Part shown: positions 36,533 through 47,797 of the stretch, piece by piece
How the letters are laid out: every line of letters starts with the position of its first letter
Position numbering within the stretch: position 1 is the stretch's first letter
Assembly (NCBI RefSeq): GCF_001499995.1
Contig: NZ_LQIU01000011.1
Coordinates: 36,324-100,323, forward strand
Direction: 5' to 3'
DNA length: 64,000 nt
DNA from: Mycobacterium sp. IS-1496
GTDB lineage: Bacteria > Actinomycetota > Actinomycetes > Mycobacteriales > Mycobacteriaceae
Program-made: the position numbers and the translations under genes
Notes under the pieces: model-generated
Seen by the model: only the letters and a program-made list of their open reading frames with translations
What the model was told of the DNA's origin: nothing
Database searches by the model: none

Positions 36533-38185
36533 GTGACACCCGCCGACCTCGCCGACTTGCTCAGGACCACCGCCACCGCTGTGTTGACCGAGCGCGGCCT
36601 CGACACCGCCGCGCTGCCCGCGACCGTCACGGTGGAGCGTCCCCGCAATCCCGAGCACGGCGACTACGCCACCAACCTGGCGCTGCAACTCGGTAAGAAG
36701 GTCGGCGCCAACCCCCGCGAATTGGCGGGATGGCTCGCCGAGGCGCTGACCGCCGCCGCAGGCATCTCGTCCGCGGAGGTGGCCGGTCCGGGATTCGTCA
36801 ACCTGCGCATCGAGGCCGCCGCGCAGAACGTGATCGTCGGCGACATCATCACCGGCGCCGGGCGCTATGGGCACTCCGCCGCGCTCGCCGGACGCGACAT
36901 CAACCTCGAATTCGTCTCGGCCAACCCCACCGGCCCGATCCACATCGGCGGCACGCGGTGGGCCGCCGTCGGCGATGCCCTGGGCCGACTGCTGGCCACC
37001 CAGGGCGCCGCGGTGGTACGCGAGTACTACTTCAACGACCACGGCGCGCAGATCGACCGGTTCGTCAGCTCGCTGATTGCGGCGGCGACGGGGGAGCCCA
37101 CCCCCGAGGACGGCTACGCGGGCAGCTACATCGGCGACATCGCCGCCCAGGTGCTCGCCAAAGATCCGGGTGCGCTCGAGCTGCCCGACGATCAGATGCG
37201 CGAGGCGTTCCGCGCCATCGGCGCGGACCTGATGTTCGACCACATCAAGACCTCGCTGCACGAATTCGGCACCGACTTCGACGTGTTCACCCACGAAGAC
37301 TCGATGCACAGCAGCGGTCGGGTCGACGAGGCGATCGCCCGGCTGCGGGACAACGGCGCGATCTACGAGAAGGACGGTGCGACCTGGCTGCGCACCACCG
37401 ACTTCGGTGACGACAAGGACCGCGTCGTCATCAAGAGCGACGGCGCCCCCGCCTACATCGCCGGTGACCTCGCCTATTTCCTGGACAAGCGGCAGCGCGG
37501 GTTCGACCTGTGCATCTACATGCTCGGCGCGGACCACCACGGCTACATCGCCCGGCTCAAGGCCGCCGCAGCGGCGCTCGGCGACGACCCGGACACCGTC
37601 GAGGTGTTGATCGGCCAGATGGTCAACCTGGTCCGCGACGGCCAACCGGTGCGGATGAGCAAGCGCGCGGGCACCGTGATCACCCTCGACGATCTGGTCG
37701 AGGCGATCGGTGTCGACGCCGCCCGCTATGCGCTGATCCGCTCGTCTGTGGACACCCCGATCGACATCGACCTCGCGCTGTGGTCCTCGGCGTCCAACGA
37801 GAACCCGGTCTACTACGTGCAGTACGCCCACGCGCGGTTGTCGGCGCTCGCCCGCAATGCGGCCGACCTCGGCGTCGTCGCCGGCACCGACCACCTCGAC
37901 CTGCTCACCCATGACAAGGAGGGCACGCTGATCCGCAACCTCGGCGAGTTCCCGCGGGTGCTGGAGTCGGCGGCCGCACTGCGCGAACCGCACCGGGTGT
38001 GCCGCTACCTCGAAGACCTCGCCGGTGACTACCACCGTTTCTACGACCAGTGCCGGGTGCTGCCCCAGGGCGACGAGGAACCGTCCGACCTGCACTCGGC
38101 TCGTCTGGCGCTCTGCCAGGCCACCCGTCAGGTGGTCGCCAACGGCCTGGCGATCCTCGGCGTGAGCGCCCCGGAGCGGATGTGA
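36533..38185 (+). CDS. argS: Arginyl-tRNA synthetase
   Basis: 550 residues, class I synthetase. The HIGH motif appears as HIGG ([13 protein letters not shown], near residue 140) and KMSKS as RMSKRAGT. The N-terminal Add1 domain and C-terminal DALR anticodon-binding domain ([11 protein letters not shown] onward) are complete. The length equals the M. tuberculosis enzyme. GTG at 36533 lies 8 nt after a TAGGAT box, suggesting a leaderless mRNA. It heads the argS-lysA-thrA-thrC-thrB operon with 4-nt overlaps. Confidence 0.96.
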   Translation: MTPADLADLLRTTATAVLTERGLDTAALPATVTVERPRNPEHGDYATNLALQLGKKVGANPRELAGWLAEALTAAAGISSAEVAGPGFVNLRIEAAAQNVIVGDIITGAGRYGHSAALAGRDINLEFVSANPTGPIHIGGTRWAAVGDALGRLLATQGAAVVREYYFNDHGAQIDRFVSSLIAAATGEPTPEDGYAGSYIGDIAAQVLAKDPGALELPDDQMREAFRAIGADLMFDHIKTSLHEFGTDFDVFTHEDSMHSSGRVDEAIARLRDNGAIYEKDGATWLRTTDFGDDKDRVVIKSDGAPAYIAGDLAYFLDKRQRGFDLCIYMLGADHHGYIARLKAAAAALGDDPDTVEVLIGQMVNLVRDGQPVRMSKRAGTVITLDDLVEAIGVDAARYALIRSSVDTPIDIDLALWSSASNENPVYYVQYAHARLSALARNAADLGVVAGTDHLDLLTHDKEGTLIRNLGEFPRVLESAAALREPHRVCRYLEDLAGDYHRFYDQCRVLPQGDEEPSDLHSARLALCQATRQVVANGLAILGVSAPERM

Positions 38186-39606
38186 ACGCCCATCCCGCCG
38201 GGCCCCGGCACGCCGAAGAGATCCACCACGGTGGCGCGCCGCCGCGTCCCGCCGGCCCCGACGAGGTGCTGCAGATCGCTCCGAACGTCTGGCCGCGCAA
38301 CGCCGTTCGCGGCGCCGACGGCGTGGTGTCGATCGCCGGGGTGCCGATCACCGACATCGCCGCCCGGTTCGGCACACCGGTCTTCGTCATCGACGAGGAC
38401 GACTTCCGCTCACGCTGCCGGGAGATCTCCGAGGCGTTCGGCGGCGGCGAGTACGTGCGTTACGCCGCAAAGGCTTTCCTGTGCACCGAGGTGGCACGAT
38501 GGATCGACGAGGAGGGCCTGGCCCTCGACGTCGCCAGCGGCGGAGAACTCGCCGTCGCACTGCACGCCGGCTTCCCCGCCGAGCGGATCGCCCTGCACGG
38601 CAACAACAAATCGCTGGACGAACTGACACTGGCGGTCAAGTCCGGGGTGGGACACGTGGTCGTCGACTCGATGATCGAGATCGAACGCCTCGACGAGATC
38701 GCCGCCGGGGCGGGCGTGGTCCAGGACGTGCTGATCCGGGTCACCGTCGGTGTGGAAGCCCATACGCACGAGTTCATCTCGACCGCGCACGAGGATCAGA
38801 AGTTCGGGCTCTCGCTGGCCAGCGGGGCGGCGATGGACGCCGTGCGCCGGGTGTTCGAGGCCGACCACCTGCGGCTGGTCGGCCTGCACAGCCACATCGG
38901 CTCGCAGATCTTCGACGTCGCGGGATTCGAGATCGCCGCCCACCGCGTGATCGGTCTGCTGCGTGACGTCGTCGCCGAGTTCGGCGTGGACAAGACCGCG
39001 CAGATGTCCACCGTCGACCTGGGTGGTGGCCTGGGCATCTCCTATCTGCCGCAGGACGATCCGCCGCCGGTCGCCGACCTCGCCGCCAAGCTGAGCGCGA
39101 TCGTGCGCGACGAGTCCGCGGCCGTCGGCCTGCCCACCCCGAAACTGGTGGTCGAGCCGGGCCGGGCGATCGCCGGACCGGGCACGATCACGCTGTATGA
39201 GGTCGGCACCGTCAAGGACGTGGCCGTCAGTGCGACCGCGAACCGCCGCTACGTGAGCGTCGACGGCGGGATGAGCGACAACATCCGCACCTCGCTCTAC
39301 GGTGCCGAGTACGACGTCCGGTTGATCTCCCGGGTCAGCGAGGCCGGCCCGGCGCTGAGCCGGGTGGTCGGAAAGCACTGCGAGAGCGGCGACATCGTCG
39401 TGCGCGACACGTGGATCTCCGGCGACGTGGCGCCGGGCGATCTGCTCGGTGTGGCCGCGACCGGTGCCTACTGCTATTCGATGTCGAGCCGTTACAACCT
39501 GATCGGCCGGCCCGCGGTGGTGGCGGTGCGCGACGGACACGCGCGCCTGATCCTGCGCCGCGAGACGGTCGACGATCTGTTGAGTCTGGAAGTGAGTGGT
39601 CAATGA
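38182..39606 (+). CDS. lysA: Diaminopimelate decarboxylase
   Basis: 474 residues; a PLP fold-III enzyme making L-lysine from meso-diaminopimelate. The PLP Lys lies in [11 protein letters not shown], the Gly loop in LGGGLGISY, and the C-terminal Cys/Glu pair in CESGD. GTG at 38182 overlaps the argS stop. In mycobacteria the substrate also feeds peptidoglycan, so LysA sits at the split between wall and lysine. Confidence 0.95.
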   Translation: MNAHPAGPRHAEEIHHGGAPPRPAGPDEVLQIAPNVWPRNAVRGADGVVSIAGVPITDIAARFGTPVFVIDEDDFRSRCREISEAFGGGEYVRYAAKAFLCTEVARWIDEEGLALDVASGGELAVALHAGFPAERIALHGNNKSLDELTLAVKSGVGHVVVDSMIEIERLDEIAAGAGVVQDVLIRVTVGVEAHTHEFISTAHEDQKFGLSLASGAAMDAVRRVFEADHLRLVGLHSHIGSQIFDVAGFEIAAHRVIGLLRDVVAEFGVDKTAQMSTVDLGGGLGISYLPQDDPPPVADLAAKLSAIVRDESAAVGLPTPKLVVEPGRAIAGPGTITLYEVGTVKDVAVSATANRRYVSVDGGMSDNIRTSLYGAEYDVRLISRVSEAGPALSRVVGKHCESGDIVVRDTWISGDVAPGDLLGVAATGAYCYSMSSRYNLIGRPAVVAVRDGHARLILRRETVDDLLSLEVSGQ

Positions 39607-40940
39607 ACAGTGACAAAGCGGTAGGCGACAAACCGGTGGGCGTAGCGGTCCTGGGCCTCGGCAATGTGGGCAGCGAAGTGGTCCGCATCATCGAGCAGAG
39701 CGCGACCGACCTGGCGGCACGCGTCGGCGCCCCGCTCGTGCTGCGCGGGGTGGGTGTGCGCCGGGTGGCCGACGACCGCGGGGTGCCGGCCGACCTGCTC
39801 ACCGACAACGTCGAGGAACTGGTCTCCCGCGAGGACGTCGACATCGTCGTCGAGGTGATGGGTCCGGTCGAACCGGCCCGCAAGGCGATCCTCGCCGCGC
39901 TCGAACAGGGCAAGTCGGTGGTGACCGCGAACAAGGCGCTGATGGCGCAGTCGACGGGCGAGCTGGCCCAAGCCGCCGAGGCCGCCCGCGTCGACCTGTA
40001 CTTCGAGGCCGCCGTCGCGGGCGCCATCCCGGTGATCCGTCCGCTGACCCAGTCGCTGGCCGGCGACAGCGTGCTGCGGGTGGCCGGAATCGTCAACGGC
40101 ACAACGAATTACATCCTGTCGGCCATGAACGAGACCGGCGCCGACTACGACAGCGCGCTGGCCGATGCCAGTGCGCTCGGGTATGCCGAGGCGGACCCGA
40201 CCGCCGACGTGGAGGGCTACGACGCCGCCGCCAAGGCCGCCATCCTGGCGTCCATCGCGTTCCACACGCGGGTGACCGCCGACGACGTCTATCGCGAAGG
40301 CATCACCCGGGTCACCGTCGAGGACTTCGAGAGCGCCCGGTCGCTGGGGTGCACGATCAAACTGCTCGCGATCTGCGAGCGGCTGACCACCGACGACGGC
40401 CAGCAACGCGTCTCGGCCCGGGTCTACCCGGCGCTGGTTCCGCTGGAGCACCCCCTGGCAGCGGTCAACGGCGCCTTCAACGCCGTGGTCGTCGAGGCCG
40501 AGGCGGCCGGCCGGTTGATGTTCTACGGCCAGGGCGCCGGTGGCGCGCCGACCGCGTCGGCGGTGATGGGCGACCTGGTGATGGCCGCGCGCAACCGCGT
40601 CCAGGGCGGCCGCGGACCGCGAGAGTCGAAGTACGCCAAACTGCCGGTGTCACCGATCGGGTTCATCCCCACGCGGTACTACGTCAACATGAACGTCGCC
40701 GACCGTCCGGGCGTCTTGTCCTCGGTCGCAGCCGAATTCGCCAGGCGTGAGGTCAGCATCGCCGAGGTGCGTCAGGAGGGTGTGGTCGACGAGGGTGGAC
40801 AGCCCTGCGGTGCGCGCATCGTCGTGGTCACCCACCGTGCGACCGACGCGGCACTGTCCGAAACGGTCTCGGCCCTGGCCGAACTCGACGTCGTGCAGAG
40901 CGTCAACAGCGTGCTGCGCATGGAAGGAACAAGCGAATGA
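39603..40940 (+). CDS. thrA: Homoserine dehydrogenase
   Basis: 445 residues. The NAD(P)-binding domain ([16 protein letters not shown]), the catalytic region ([22 protein letters not shown] with [14 protein letters not shown]) and a C-terminal ACT domain ([21 protein letters not shown]) allow feedback inhibition by threonine. It reduces aspartate semialdehyde to homoserine. The ATG overlaps the lysA stop (ATGA). There is no aspartokinase domain, as expected in Actinobacteria. Confidence 0.96.
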   Translation: MNSDKAVGDKPVGVAVLGLGNVGSEVVRIIEQSATDLAARVGAPLVLRGVGVRRVADDRGVPADLLTDNVEELVSREDVDIVVEVMGPVEPARKAILAALEQGKSVVTANKALMAQSTGELAQAAEAARVDLYFEAAVAGAIPVIRPLTQSLAGDSVLRVAGIVNGTTNYILSAMNETGADYDSALADASALGYAEADPTADVEGYDAAAKAAILASIAFHTRVTADDVYREGITRVTVEDFESARSLGCTIKLLAICERLTTDDGQQRVSARVYPALVPLEHPLAAVNGAFNAVVVEAEAAGRLMFYGQGAGGAPTASAVMGDLVMAARNRVQGGRGPRESKYAKLPVSPIGFIPTRYYVNMNVADRPGVLSSVAAEFARREVSIAEVRQEGVVDEGGQPCGARIVVVTHRATDAALSETVSALAELDVVQSVNSVLRMEGTSE

Positions 40941-42019
40941 GCACGCCAGTGAACGCGGTGCACCGGCCGTGGCCCGGCCTGATCGAGGCCTACCGTGATC
41001 GGCTACCCGTCGGCGAGAACTGGACGCCGGTCACCCTGCTCGAGGGCGGCACACCGCTGGTGCACGCCAAGCGGCTGAGCGAATTCACCGGTTGCACAGT
41101 GCATTTGAAGGTCGAAGGGCTCAACCCGACCGGTTCGTTCAAGGACCGCGGGATGACGGTCGCCGTCACCGAATCCGCGGCCAGCGGTAAGCAGGCGGTG
41201 CTGTGCGCGTCGACCGGCAACACCTCGGCCTCGGCCGCGGCGTACGCGGCACGCGCGGGCATCACGTGCGCGGTGCTGATCCCGCAGGGCAAGATCGCGA
41301 TGGGCAAGCTGGCCCAGGCGGTCATGCACGGCGCCAAGATCATCCAGATCGACGGCAACTTCGACGACTGCCTGGAACTCGCCCGCAAGCTGACCGCCGA
41401 CTTCCCGACCGTCGCGCTGGTCAACTCGGTCAACCCGTACCGCATCGAGGGCCAGAAGACCGCCGCGTTCGAGATCGTCGACGTCCTGGGCACCGCACCC
41501 GACGTGCACGCCCTGCCGGTCGGCAACGCGGGCAACATCACCGCCTACTGGAAGGGCTACAGCGAGTATCACCGTGACGGCCTGTCCGACCGGCTGCCCC
41601 GCATGCTCGGCACCCAGGCGGCGGGGGCGGCGCCGCTGGTGACCGGTGAGCCCGTCAAGAACCCGGAGACGATCGCCACCGCGATCCGCATCGGCGCGCC
41701 CGCGTCGTGGACGTCGGCGGTGGAGGCCCAGCAGCAGTCGGGCGGCCGGTTCCTCGCGGCCACGGACGAGGAGATCCTCGCGGCGTACCACCTGGTGGCG
41801 CGCACCGAAGGGGTCTTCGTCGAACCAGCCTCGGCGGCCAGCGTCGCCGGACTGCTCAAGTCGATCGAGGACGGCTGGGTGGCCAAGGGTTCGACCGTGG
41901 TGTGCACGGTCACCGGAAACGGGCTCAAGGATCCCGACACCGCGCTCAAGGGCATGCCCGCCGTCACGCCGCTCGCGGTGGACCCCGTCGCGGTGGCCGG
42001 CGAACTCGGTCTGGTCTGA
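40937..42019 (+). CDS. thrC: Threonine synthase
   Basis: 360 residues; PLP fold-II enzyme. The Schiff-base Lys is in [12 protein letters not shown], and the phosphate loop in [18 protein letters not shown]. It converts O-phospho-homoserine to threonine. It overlaps thrA by 4 nt and is followed by thrB. The length matches the M. tuberculosis enzyme. Confidence 0.96.
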   Translation: MSTPVNAVHRPWPGLIEAYRDRLPVGENWTPVTLLEGGTPLVHAKRLSEFTGCTVHLKVEGLNPTGSFKDRGMTVAVTESAASGKQAVLCASTGNTSASAAAYAARAGITCAVLIPQGKIAMGKLAQAVMHGAKIIQIDGNFDDCLELARKLTADFPTVALVNSVNPYRIEGQKTAAFEIVDVLGTAPDVHALPVGNAGNITAYWKGYSEYHRDGLSDRLPRMLGTQAAGAAPLVTGEPVKNPETIATAIRIGAPASWTSAVEAQQQSGGRFLAATDEEILAAYHLVARTEGVFVEPASAASVAGLLKSIEDGWVAKGSTVVCTVTGNGLKDPDTALKGMPAVTPLAVDPVAVAGELGLV

Positions 42020-42976
<957 letters not shown>

Positions 42977-43003
42977 GGGTTGACACGCATCACGCCACGA
43001 TTC

Positions 43004-43032
43004 TTGCTTCCGGCACGTAAGCGGGTTATTCT
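43004..43032 (+). promoter_or_regulatory. Candidate rho promoter
   Basis: TTGCTT (43004-43009), a 17-bp spacer and TATTCT (43027-43032), which fits the mycobacterial TANNNT -10. It predicts a start near 43039 and a 5' leader of about 220 nt before rho. The TTGACA at 42980 has no suitable -10 and was not used. Confidence 0.45.
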
Positions 43033-43260
43033 CGCTTTCGTCCAGCAATTGCAGCGTCTCTGCCTGCGCCGACACTAGGACGATCCTCATCTTTCCCGTG
43101 TTTCACTCGTGGACCGACGGTTCGCCCTATGGCGGCGAACTCCGGCGATCACCGTTGCACAGGCGACGGTGGAACCTTCGCGTTCGGCGGATCGGCTGAA
43201 CAGCAAGGACATTTTGAGCCCTCGCGCAAACGCAATCAGCGAGGGAAAGAAAGGAAATCC

Positions 43261-45312
43261 GTGACCGATACGGACCTCTTCACGGCCGACAGCGCGCAGC
43301 GAACAGAGCTGCCGAACGTCGTGAACACCGAAGCTTCCCCGGCGTCGGAGACCCCGGCCGTCACCACGACGACCGCGGAGACCGCTCCGACCGCCGACGT
43401 CGCATCCGGCGACCGCGCGACCTCGCTGACCTCGATGGTTCTGCCGGAACTGCGCGCTCTGGCGCGGCAGATCGGCGTCGAAGGCGCCTCCGGCATGCGC
43501 AAGAGCGAACTGATCGCCGCCATCCGTGAGCGCCGCGGCGAGGGCAACGGCGCCAAGGCGGACAACACCGCGGCCGAGGCCGCCGCACCGCAGACGCCGC
43601 CGCGCCGCGAGCGTCGCAGCGCATCCCGCCAGGCCGGCGCCGCCGAGCCCAAGGCGACCGACACCAAGGCCCCCGAGACCAAGGCCCCCGAGCAGCCTGA
43701 CTCCGACGCCGTCGAGACCAAGGCCCCCGAGAGCAAGGCCCCTGACACCAAGGCCCCTGAGCAGGCCACCGTCACCGCCCCGGCCGAACAGGCCGTCACG
43801 GAGCCGAAGAGCGAACGGCCCAGGAACGAGCGCACCAAGGCCGACCGGCCCGCGCAGCAGCAGTCCGACGCCGAACAGCCCAAGGGTGAGGCGCCCAAGT
43901 CCGACCAGGGCAAGGGTGACCAGCCCAGGGGCGAGCAGCGCCGTGCGGACCGTCAGCGGGGCGATCAGTCCGACGACCGGTCCGACAACGACCAGAGCCA
44001 GGGCCAGGGCAACCGCAACAACAACGCCGCCGACGGTGACGACGACGGCGACGGCCGCGGTGGCCGCCGCGGACGCCGGTTCCGCGACCGCAGGCGTCGC
44101 GGCGAGCGTGGCGGCGAGAGCGGCGGCGGCGCCGGTGACACCGAGATCCGCGAGGACGACGTCGTCCAGCCCGTCGCCGGCATCCTCGACGTCCTCGACA
44201 ACTACGCGTTCGTCCGCACCTCGGGCTACCTGCCCGGGCCGAACGACGTCTACGTGTCGATGAACATGGTGCGCAAGAACGGACTGCGCCGCGGCGACGC
44301 CGTGACCGGTGCGGTCAAGGTGCCCAAAGAGGGTGAAGGCGGCGGCCAGAATCCGCGCCAGAAGTTCAACCCGCTGGTGCGTCTGGACAGCGTCAACGGC
44401 GGGCCGGTCGAGGACGCCAGGAAGCGTCCCGAGTTCGGCAAGCTGACCCCGCTGTACCCGAACCAGCGGCTGCGCCTGGAGACCTCTCCGGACAAGCTGA
44501 CCACCCGCGTCATCGACCTGATCATGCCGATCGGCAAGGGGCAGCGCGCGCTGATCGTGTCGCCGCCCAAGGCCGGTAAGACCACGATCATGCAGGACAT
44601 CGCCAACGCGATCACCCGCAACAACCCGGAATGCCACCTGATGGTGGTGCTCGTCGACGAGCGTCCGGAAGAGGTCACCGACATGCAGCGCTCGGTCAAG
44701 GGTGAGGTCATCGCCTCCACCTTCGACCGGCCGCCGTCAGACCACACCACCGTCGCCGAGCTGGCCATCGAGCGCGCCAAGCGTCTGGTGGAACAGGGCA
44801 AGGACGTCGTGGTGCTGCTCGACTCGATCACCCGTCTGGGCCGCGCGTACAACAACGCCTCGCCGGCGTCGGGCCGCATCCTGTCCGGTGGTGTCGACTC
44901 GACCGCGCTGTACCCGCCGAAGCGCTTCCTGGGCGCCGCGCGCAACATCGAAGAGGGCGGGTCGCTGACCATCGTCGCGACCGCGATGGTCGAGACCGGT
45001 TCGACCGGTGACACGGTGATCTTCGAGGAGTTCAAGGGCACCGGCAACGCCGAGCTCAAGCTGGACCGCAAGATCGCCGAGCGCCGGGTGTTCCCGGCGG
45101 TCGACGTGAACCCGTCGGGTACCCGTAAGGACGAGCTGCTGCTCGGCCCTGACGAGTTCGCGATCGTGCACAAGCTGCGCCGGGTGCTGTCGGGTCTCGA
45201 CAGCCATCAGGCCATCGACCTGCTGATGAGTCAGCTGCGCAAGACCAAGACGAACTACGAGTTCCTGGTGCAGGTCTCCAAGACCGCGCCGGGGTCGGCG
45301 GACAACGACTGA
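43261..45312 (+). CDS. rho: Transcription termination factor Rho with extended disordered insert
   Basis: 683 residues. Rho_N helices (MVLPELRALARQIG...MRKSELIAAIRERRG) are followed by about 190 residues of low-complexity charged sequence (APETKAPE repeats, then GDQSDDRSDNDQ and RGGRRGRRFRDRRRRGERG). Then come the cold-shock RNA-binding domain (VAGILDVLDNYAFVRTSGYLPG) and the RecA-like ATPase (PPKAGKTTIMQDIANA; VVVLLDSITRLGRAYN). High-GC Gram-positive Rho proteins typically carry such inserts. GTG at 43261 has an AAGGAAA Shine-Dalgarno. A long leader hints at autoregulation. Confidence 0.95.
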   Translation: MTDTDLFTADSAQRTELPNVVNTEASPASETPAVTTTTAETAPTADVASGDRATSLTSMVLPELRALARQIGVEGASGMRKSELIAAIRERRGEGNGAKADNTAAEAAAPQTPPRRERRSASRQAGAAEPKATDTKAPETKAPEQPDSDAVETKAPESKAPDTKAPEQATVTAPAEQAVTEPKSERPRNERTKADRPAQQQSDAEQPKGEAPKSDQGKGDQPRGEQRRADRQRGDQSDDRSDNDQSQGQGNRNNNAADGDDDGDGRGGRRGRRFRDRRRRGERGGESGGGAGDTEIREDDVVQPVAGILDVLDNYAFVRTSGYLPGPNDVYVSMNMVRKNGLRRGDAVTGAVKVPKEGEGGGQNPRQKFNPLVRLDSVNGGPVEDARKRPEFGKLTPLYPNQRLRLETSPDKLTTRVIDLIMPIGKGQRALIVSPPKAGKTTIMQDIANAITRNNPECHLMVVLVDERPEEVTDMQRSVKGEVIASTFDRPPSDHTTVAELAIERAKRLVEQGKDVVVLLDSITRLGRAYNNASPASGRILSGGVDSTALYPPKRFLGAARNIEEGGSLTIVATAMVETGSTGDTVIFEEFKGTGNAELKLDRKIAERRVFPAVDVNPSGTRKDELLLGPDEFAIVHKLRRVLSGLDSHQAIDLLMSQLRKTKTNYEFLVQVSKTAPGSADND

Positions 45313-45325
45313 TCCGCTCGCCGAG

Positions 45326-45357
45326 GAGGCCCCTGCCGCGAGGCGGGGGCCTCTTTC
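45326..45357 (+). terminator. Intrinsic terminator of rho
   Basis: GAGGCCCCTGCC (45326-45337) pairs with GGCGGGGGCCTC (45342-45353) over 12 bp with one G-U pair and a GCGA tetraloop, followed by TTTC. It starts 14 nt after the rho stop. Confidence 0.85.
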
Positions 45358-45360
45358 GTG

Positions 45361-45442
45361 TCGACTGTGCGTTCAGGGCGCCGACTGTGAACACAGGGCG
45401 GGAAATCCGCGTCAGCGCCGCCCTGGATGCACACTCGGCGCC
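45361..45442. repeat. Interspersed palindromic element, copy C
   Basis: TCGACTGTG (45361) and CCGACTGTG (45381) repeat with a 20-bp period on the left. CACACTCGGCGCC (45430-45442) is the inverted partner of GGCGCCGACTGTG (45377-45389; 12 of 13 match). An inner 8-bp repeat, CAGGGCGG/CCGCCCTG, forms the core. It lies between the rho terminator and the end of the TetR gene. The outer right repeat is degenerate. Confidence 0.7.
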
Positions 45443-45450
45443 TGCGACGG

Positions 45451-46056
45451 TCAGAGCGAGGGATCGGCCTCGAGGCCCGGCATCACATACCTGCGGACGT
45501 GGGTCAGCAGGGCCGCCGGGTCCGCGGGGTCGAGGGTGTTGCCCGGAACCGTCGCCAGCGAGATCACCGACCGCGCCACCCACTCCGACGCCTCGGCCAC
45601 GTCGGTGTCCGGGTGGATCTCGCCCCGGTCGCGGGCGGCCACGAGGTAGCGGCTCCAGAAGTCGGCGAGGTCGGGCACCAGACCCTGCACGCCGGCACCG
45701 GCGCAGGCCGCGAACTCCTCGGGTTCCTCGAGGCGGAGCCTCATCAGCAGGGCGCCCGGATCGTCGTAGGCCTGCCGGCCGTGCCGGATGCCCGCCACGA
45801 TCTGTTCGGCGAGCCCGTCGATGGGCTCGAGCACCGCGTGCGCCTCGGACCAGTAGGCCTCGTTGAGCCGCACGATCGCCGCGCCGAGCAAGGACGGCTT
45901 GTCCGGGAAATGCCGGTACAGCCAGCCGCGGGACACCCCGGCCACCTCAGCCACCTCGGACACCGTCGTGGCGCGAATCCCCTTGGCGCGCAAGCAGGAT
46001 TCCGCTGCATCGATCAGCCGGTCACGTGCAGACCGCGTGGGCGTCGTTGCCGTCAC
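45451..46056 (-). CDS. TetR-family transcriptional regulator
   Basis: 201 residues. The N-terminal helix-turn-helix (AAESCLRAKGIRATTVSEVAEVAGVSRGWLYRHFPDK) is typical, and the C-terminal ligand domain is divergent, as usual. It is divergent from the acyl-CoA synthetase gene, and an inverted repeat ACAGATT-N4-AATCTGT just before that gene is the likely operator. The ligand would probably be a fatty acid or acyl-CoA; this is inferred from the neighbour. Confidence 0.9.
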   Translation of the reverse strand: MTATTPTRSARDRLIDAAESCLRAKGIRATTVSEVAEVAGVSRGWLYRHFPDKPSLLGAAIVRLNEAYWSEAHAVLEPIDGLAEQIVAGIRHGRQAYDDPGALLMRLRLEEPEEFAACAGAGVQGLVPDLADFWSRYLVAARDRGEIHPDTDVAEASEWVARSVISLATVPGNTLDPADPAALLTHVRRYVMPGLEADPSL

Positions 46057-46156
46057 CGGGCTTCGGCCTCCTTAGGGCGTTTCGCCGCGCGGGCAACGCG
46101 ACGAGTGCATTCTGCCAACAGGCGCGCCGCCACGGTGCGCCGGACGAACATGGTAG

Positions 46157-46174
46157 ACAGATTGGCGAATCTGT
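46157..46174. promoter_or_regulatory. Inverted repeat ACAGATT-GGCG-AATCTGT, candidate TetR operator
   Basis: A perfect 7-bp inverted repeat with a 4-bp centre, 25 bp before the start of the acyl-CoA synthetase gene and 100 bp from the divergent TetR gene. A repressor bound here would block the synthetase promoter. Confidence 0.6.
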
Positions 46175-46198
46175 TCACTCAAAGATCGAGGTGGACTC

Positions 46199-47797
46199 GT
46201 GCCGGACACTCTGCAGGGCTTGCTGCGCGAGCGCGCCGACTCCGACGCCGTCGCGGTTCGCTATGGCGACCGCAGCTGGACGTGGCGCGAACACATCGCG
46301 GAGGCGTCCCGGCAGGCTGCCGCGGTCATCGCCGCCGCTGATCCGGCCCGTCCGCTGCACGTCGGCGTCCTGCTGGGCAACACGCCGGACATGCTCACCG
46401 CGCTGGCCGCCGCGGCACTCGGCGGCTACGTGCTGTGCGGGGTCAACACGACCAGGCGGGGGGAGGCGCTGGCCCGGGACATCGCGCGGGTGGACTGCCA
46501 GATCCTGCTGGTCAACCCCGAACACCGTGGGCTCATCGACGGGCTCGACCTGCCCGGCGTCACCGTCGTCGACACCGGCACCGACGACTGGGCTCAGCGC
46601 CTGGCCACCGCGCCCGAGCTCACCCCACACCGCGAAGTCGGCGCCGACGACACGTTCATGATGATCTTCACCTCGGGCACCAGCGGCGAACCCAAGGCCG
46701 TACAGGTGCCCCACGCGATGGTCCTGTTCGCCGGCAGCGCCCTGGTGGAGCGCTACGGGCTCACCGAGGACGACGTCTGCTATCTGGCCATGCCGCTGTT
46801 CCACTCCAACGCCGTGTACGCGGGCTGGAGCGTCGCGGTCGGCGCGGGCGCGGCCATGGCCCCGGCGGCGTTCTCGGCGTCCCGGTTCCTGTCCGACGTC
46901 CGCCACTACGGCGCCACCTACATGAACTACGTCGGCAAACCGCTGGCCTACATCCTCGCGACCACCGAGAAGCCCGACGACCACGACAACCCGCTGCGCA
47001 TCGCCTTCGGCAACGAGGCCGCCGACCGCGACATCGAGGCGTTCGGCCGGCGGTTCGGCTGCACGGTCTGGGACGGATTCGGGTCGACCGAGACCGCGGT
47101 CATCATCACCCGGCCCGACGACTGCCCGCACGGATCGATCGGCAAGGGCTTCCCGGGCGTCGCGATCTACGACCCCGACACGGTCAGTGAATGCGAGGTG
47201 GCCCGGTTCGACGAGAACGGGGCGCTGCTCAACGCCGACGCCGCGATCGGTGAGCTGGTCAACACCGCCGGCGGTGGACTGTTCCGCGGTTACTACAACG
47301 ATCCGGGCGCCACGGGCGAGCGGATGCGCCACGGCATGTACTGGTCGGGCGACCTCGCCTACCGCGACGCCGACGGGTGGATCTATCTGGCCGGCCGCAC
47401 CGGGGACTGGATGCGCGTCGACGGCGAGAACCTCACCGCGGCGCCCATCGAACGAATCTTATTGCGGCTGCCCGCGATCAACCGCGTCGCGGTCTACCCG
47501 GTACCCGACGACCATGTCGGCGACCAGGTGATGGCCGCGGTCGTGCTCCAGGACGACGCGAAGCTGACGCCCGAGGAGTTCGAGGAGTTCCTCACCGCCC
47601 AGCGCGATCTCTCGACGAAGGGCAGGCCGCGGTATGTGTGGATCGCCGACGATCTGCCGAGTACCGCGACAAACAAGATCCTCAAGCGCGAACTGGTCGC
47701 GATGGGCGCCGAACCGCGAGGCAGGCTGCTGTGGAAACGCGACCGCAACACCTACCGGGTCCTGGCCGAGCCGTCGGTCAGCGGTACGGATCGGTGA
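46199..47797 (+). CDS. FadD-type acyl-CoA synthetase
   Basis: 532 residues, ANL superfamily. The AMP-binding motif is IFTSGTSGEPKAVQVPH, followed by WDGFGSTETAV, YWSGDLAYRDADGWIYLAGRTGDWMRV and the C-terminal Lys region (TATNKILKREL). It activates a carboxylic acid (fatty or other) to its CoA ester through an acyl-adenylate. It resembles FadD1/FadD17-like mycobacterial enzymes, but the specificity is unknown. The GTG start has an AGGTGG Shine-Dalgarno. Its 3' end overlaps the convergent MarR gene by 20 nt. Confidence 0.88.
   Translation: MPDTLQGLLRERADSDAVAVRYGDRSWTWREHIAEASRQAAAVIAAADPARPLHVGVLLGNTPDMLTALAAAALGGYVLCGVNTTRRGEALARDIARVDCQILLVNPEHRGLIDGLDLPGVTVVDTGTDDWAQRLATAPELTPHREVGADDTFMMIFTSGTSGEPKAVQVPHAMVLFAGSALVERYGLTEDDVCYLAMPLFHSNAVYAGWSVAVGAGAAMAPAAFSASRFLSDVRHYGATYMNYVGKPLAYILATTEKPDDHDNPLRIAFGNEAADRDIEAFGRRFGCTVWDGFGSTETAVIITRPDDCPHGSIGKGFPGVAIYDPDTVSECEVARFDENGALLNADAAIGELVNTAGGGLFRGYYNDPGATGERMRHGMYWSGDLAYRDADGWIYLAGRTGDWMRVDGENLTAAPIERILLRLPAINRVAVYPVPDDHVGDQVMAAVVLQDDAKLTPEEFEEFLTAQRDLSTKGRPRYVWIADDLPSTATNKILKRELVAMGAEPRGRLLWKRDRNTYRVLAEPSVSGTDR

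Noticed and set aside
42980..43002. TTGACA just after thrB as a rho -35
   Set aside because: No TANNNT box occurs at 16-19 bp. The TTGCTT/TATTCT pair downstream fits better.
43129..43260. 44-codon N-terminal extension of Rho from ATG 43129
   Set aside because: There is no Shine-Dalgarno and no family similarity. The GTG at 43261 has AAGGAAA and the usual mycobacterial N-terminus.
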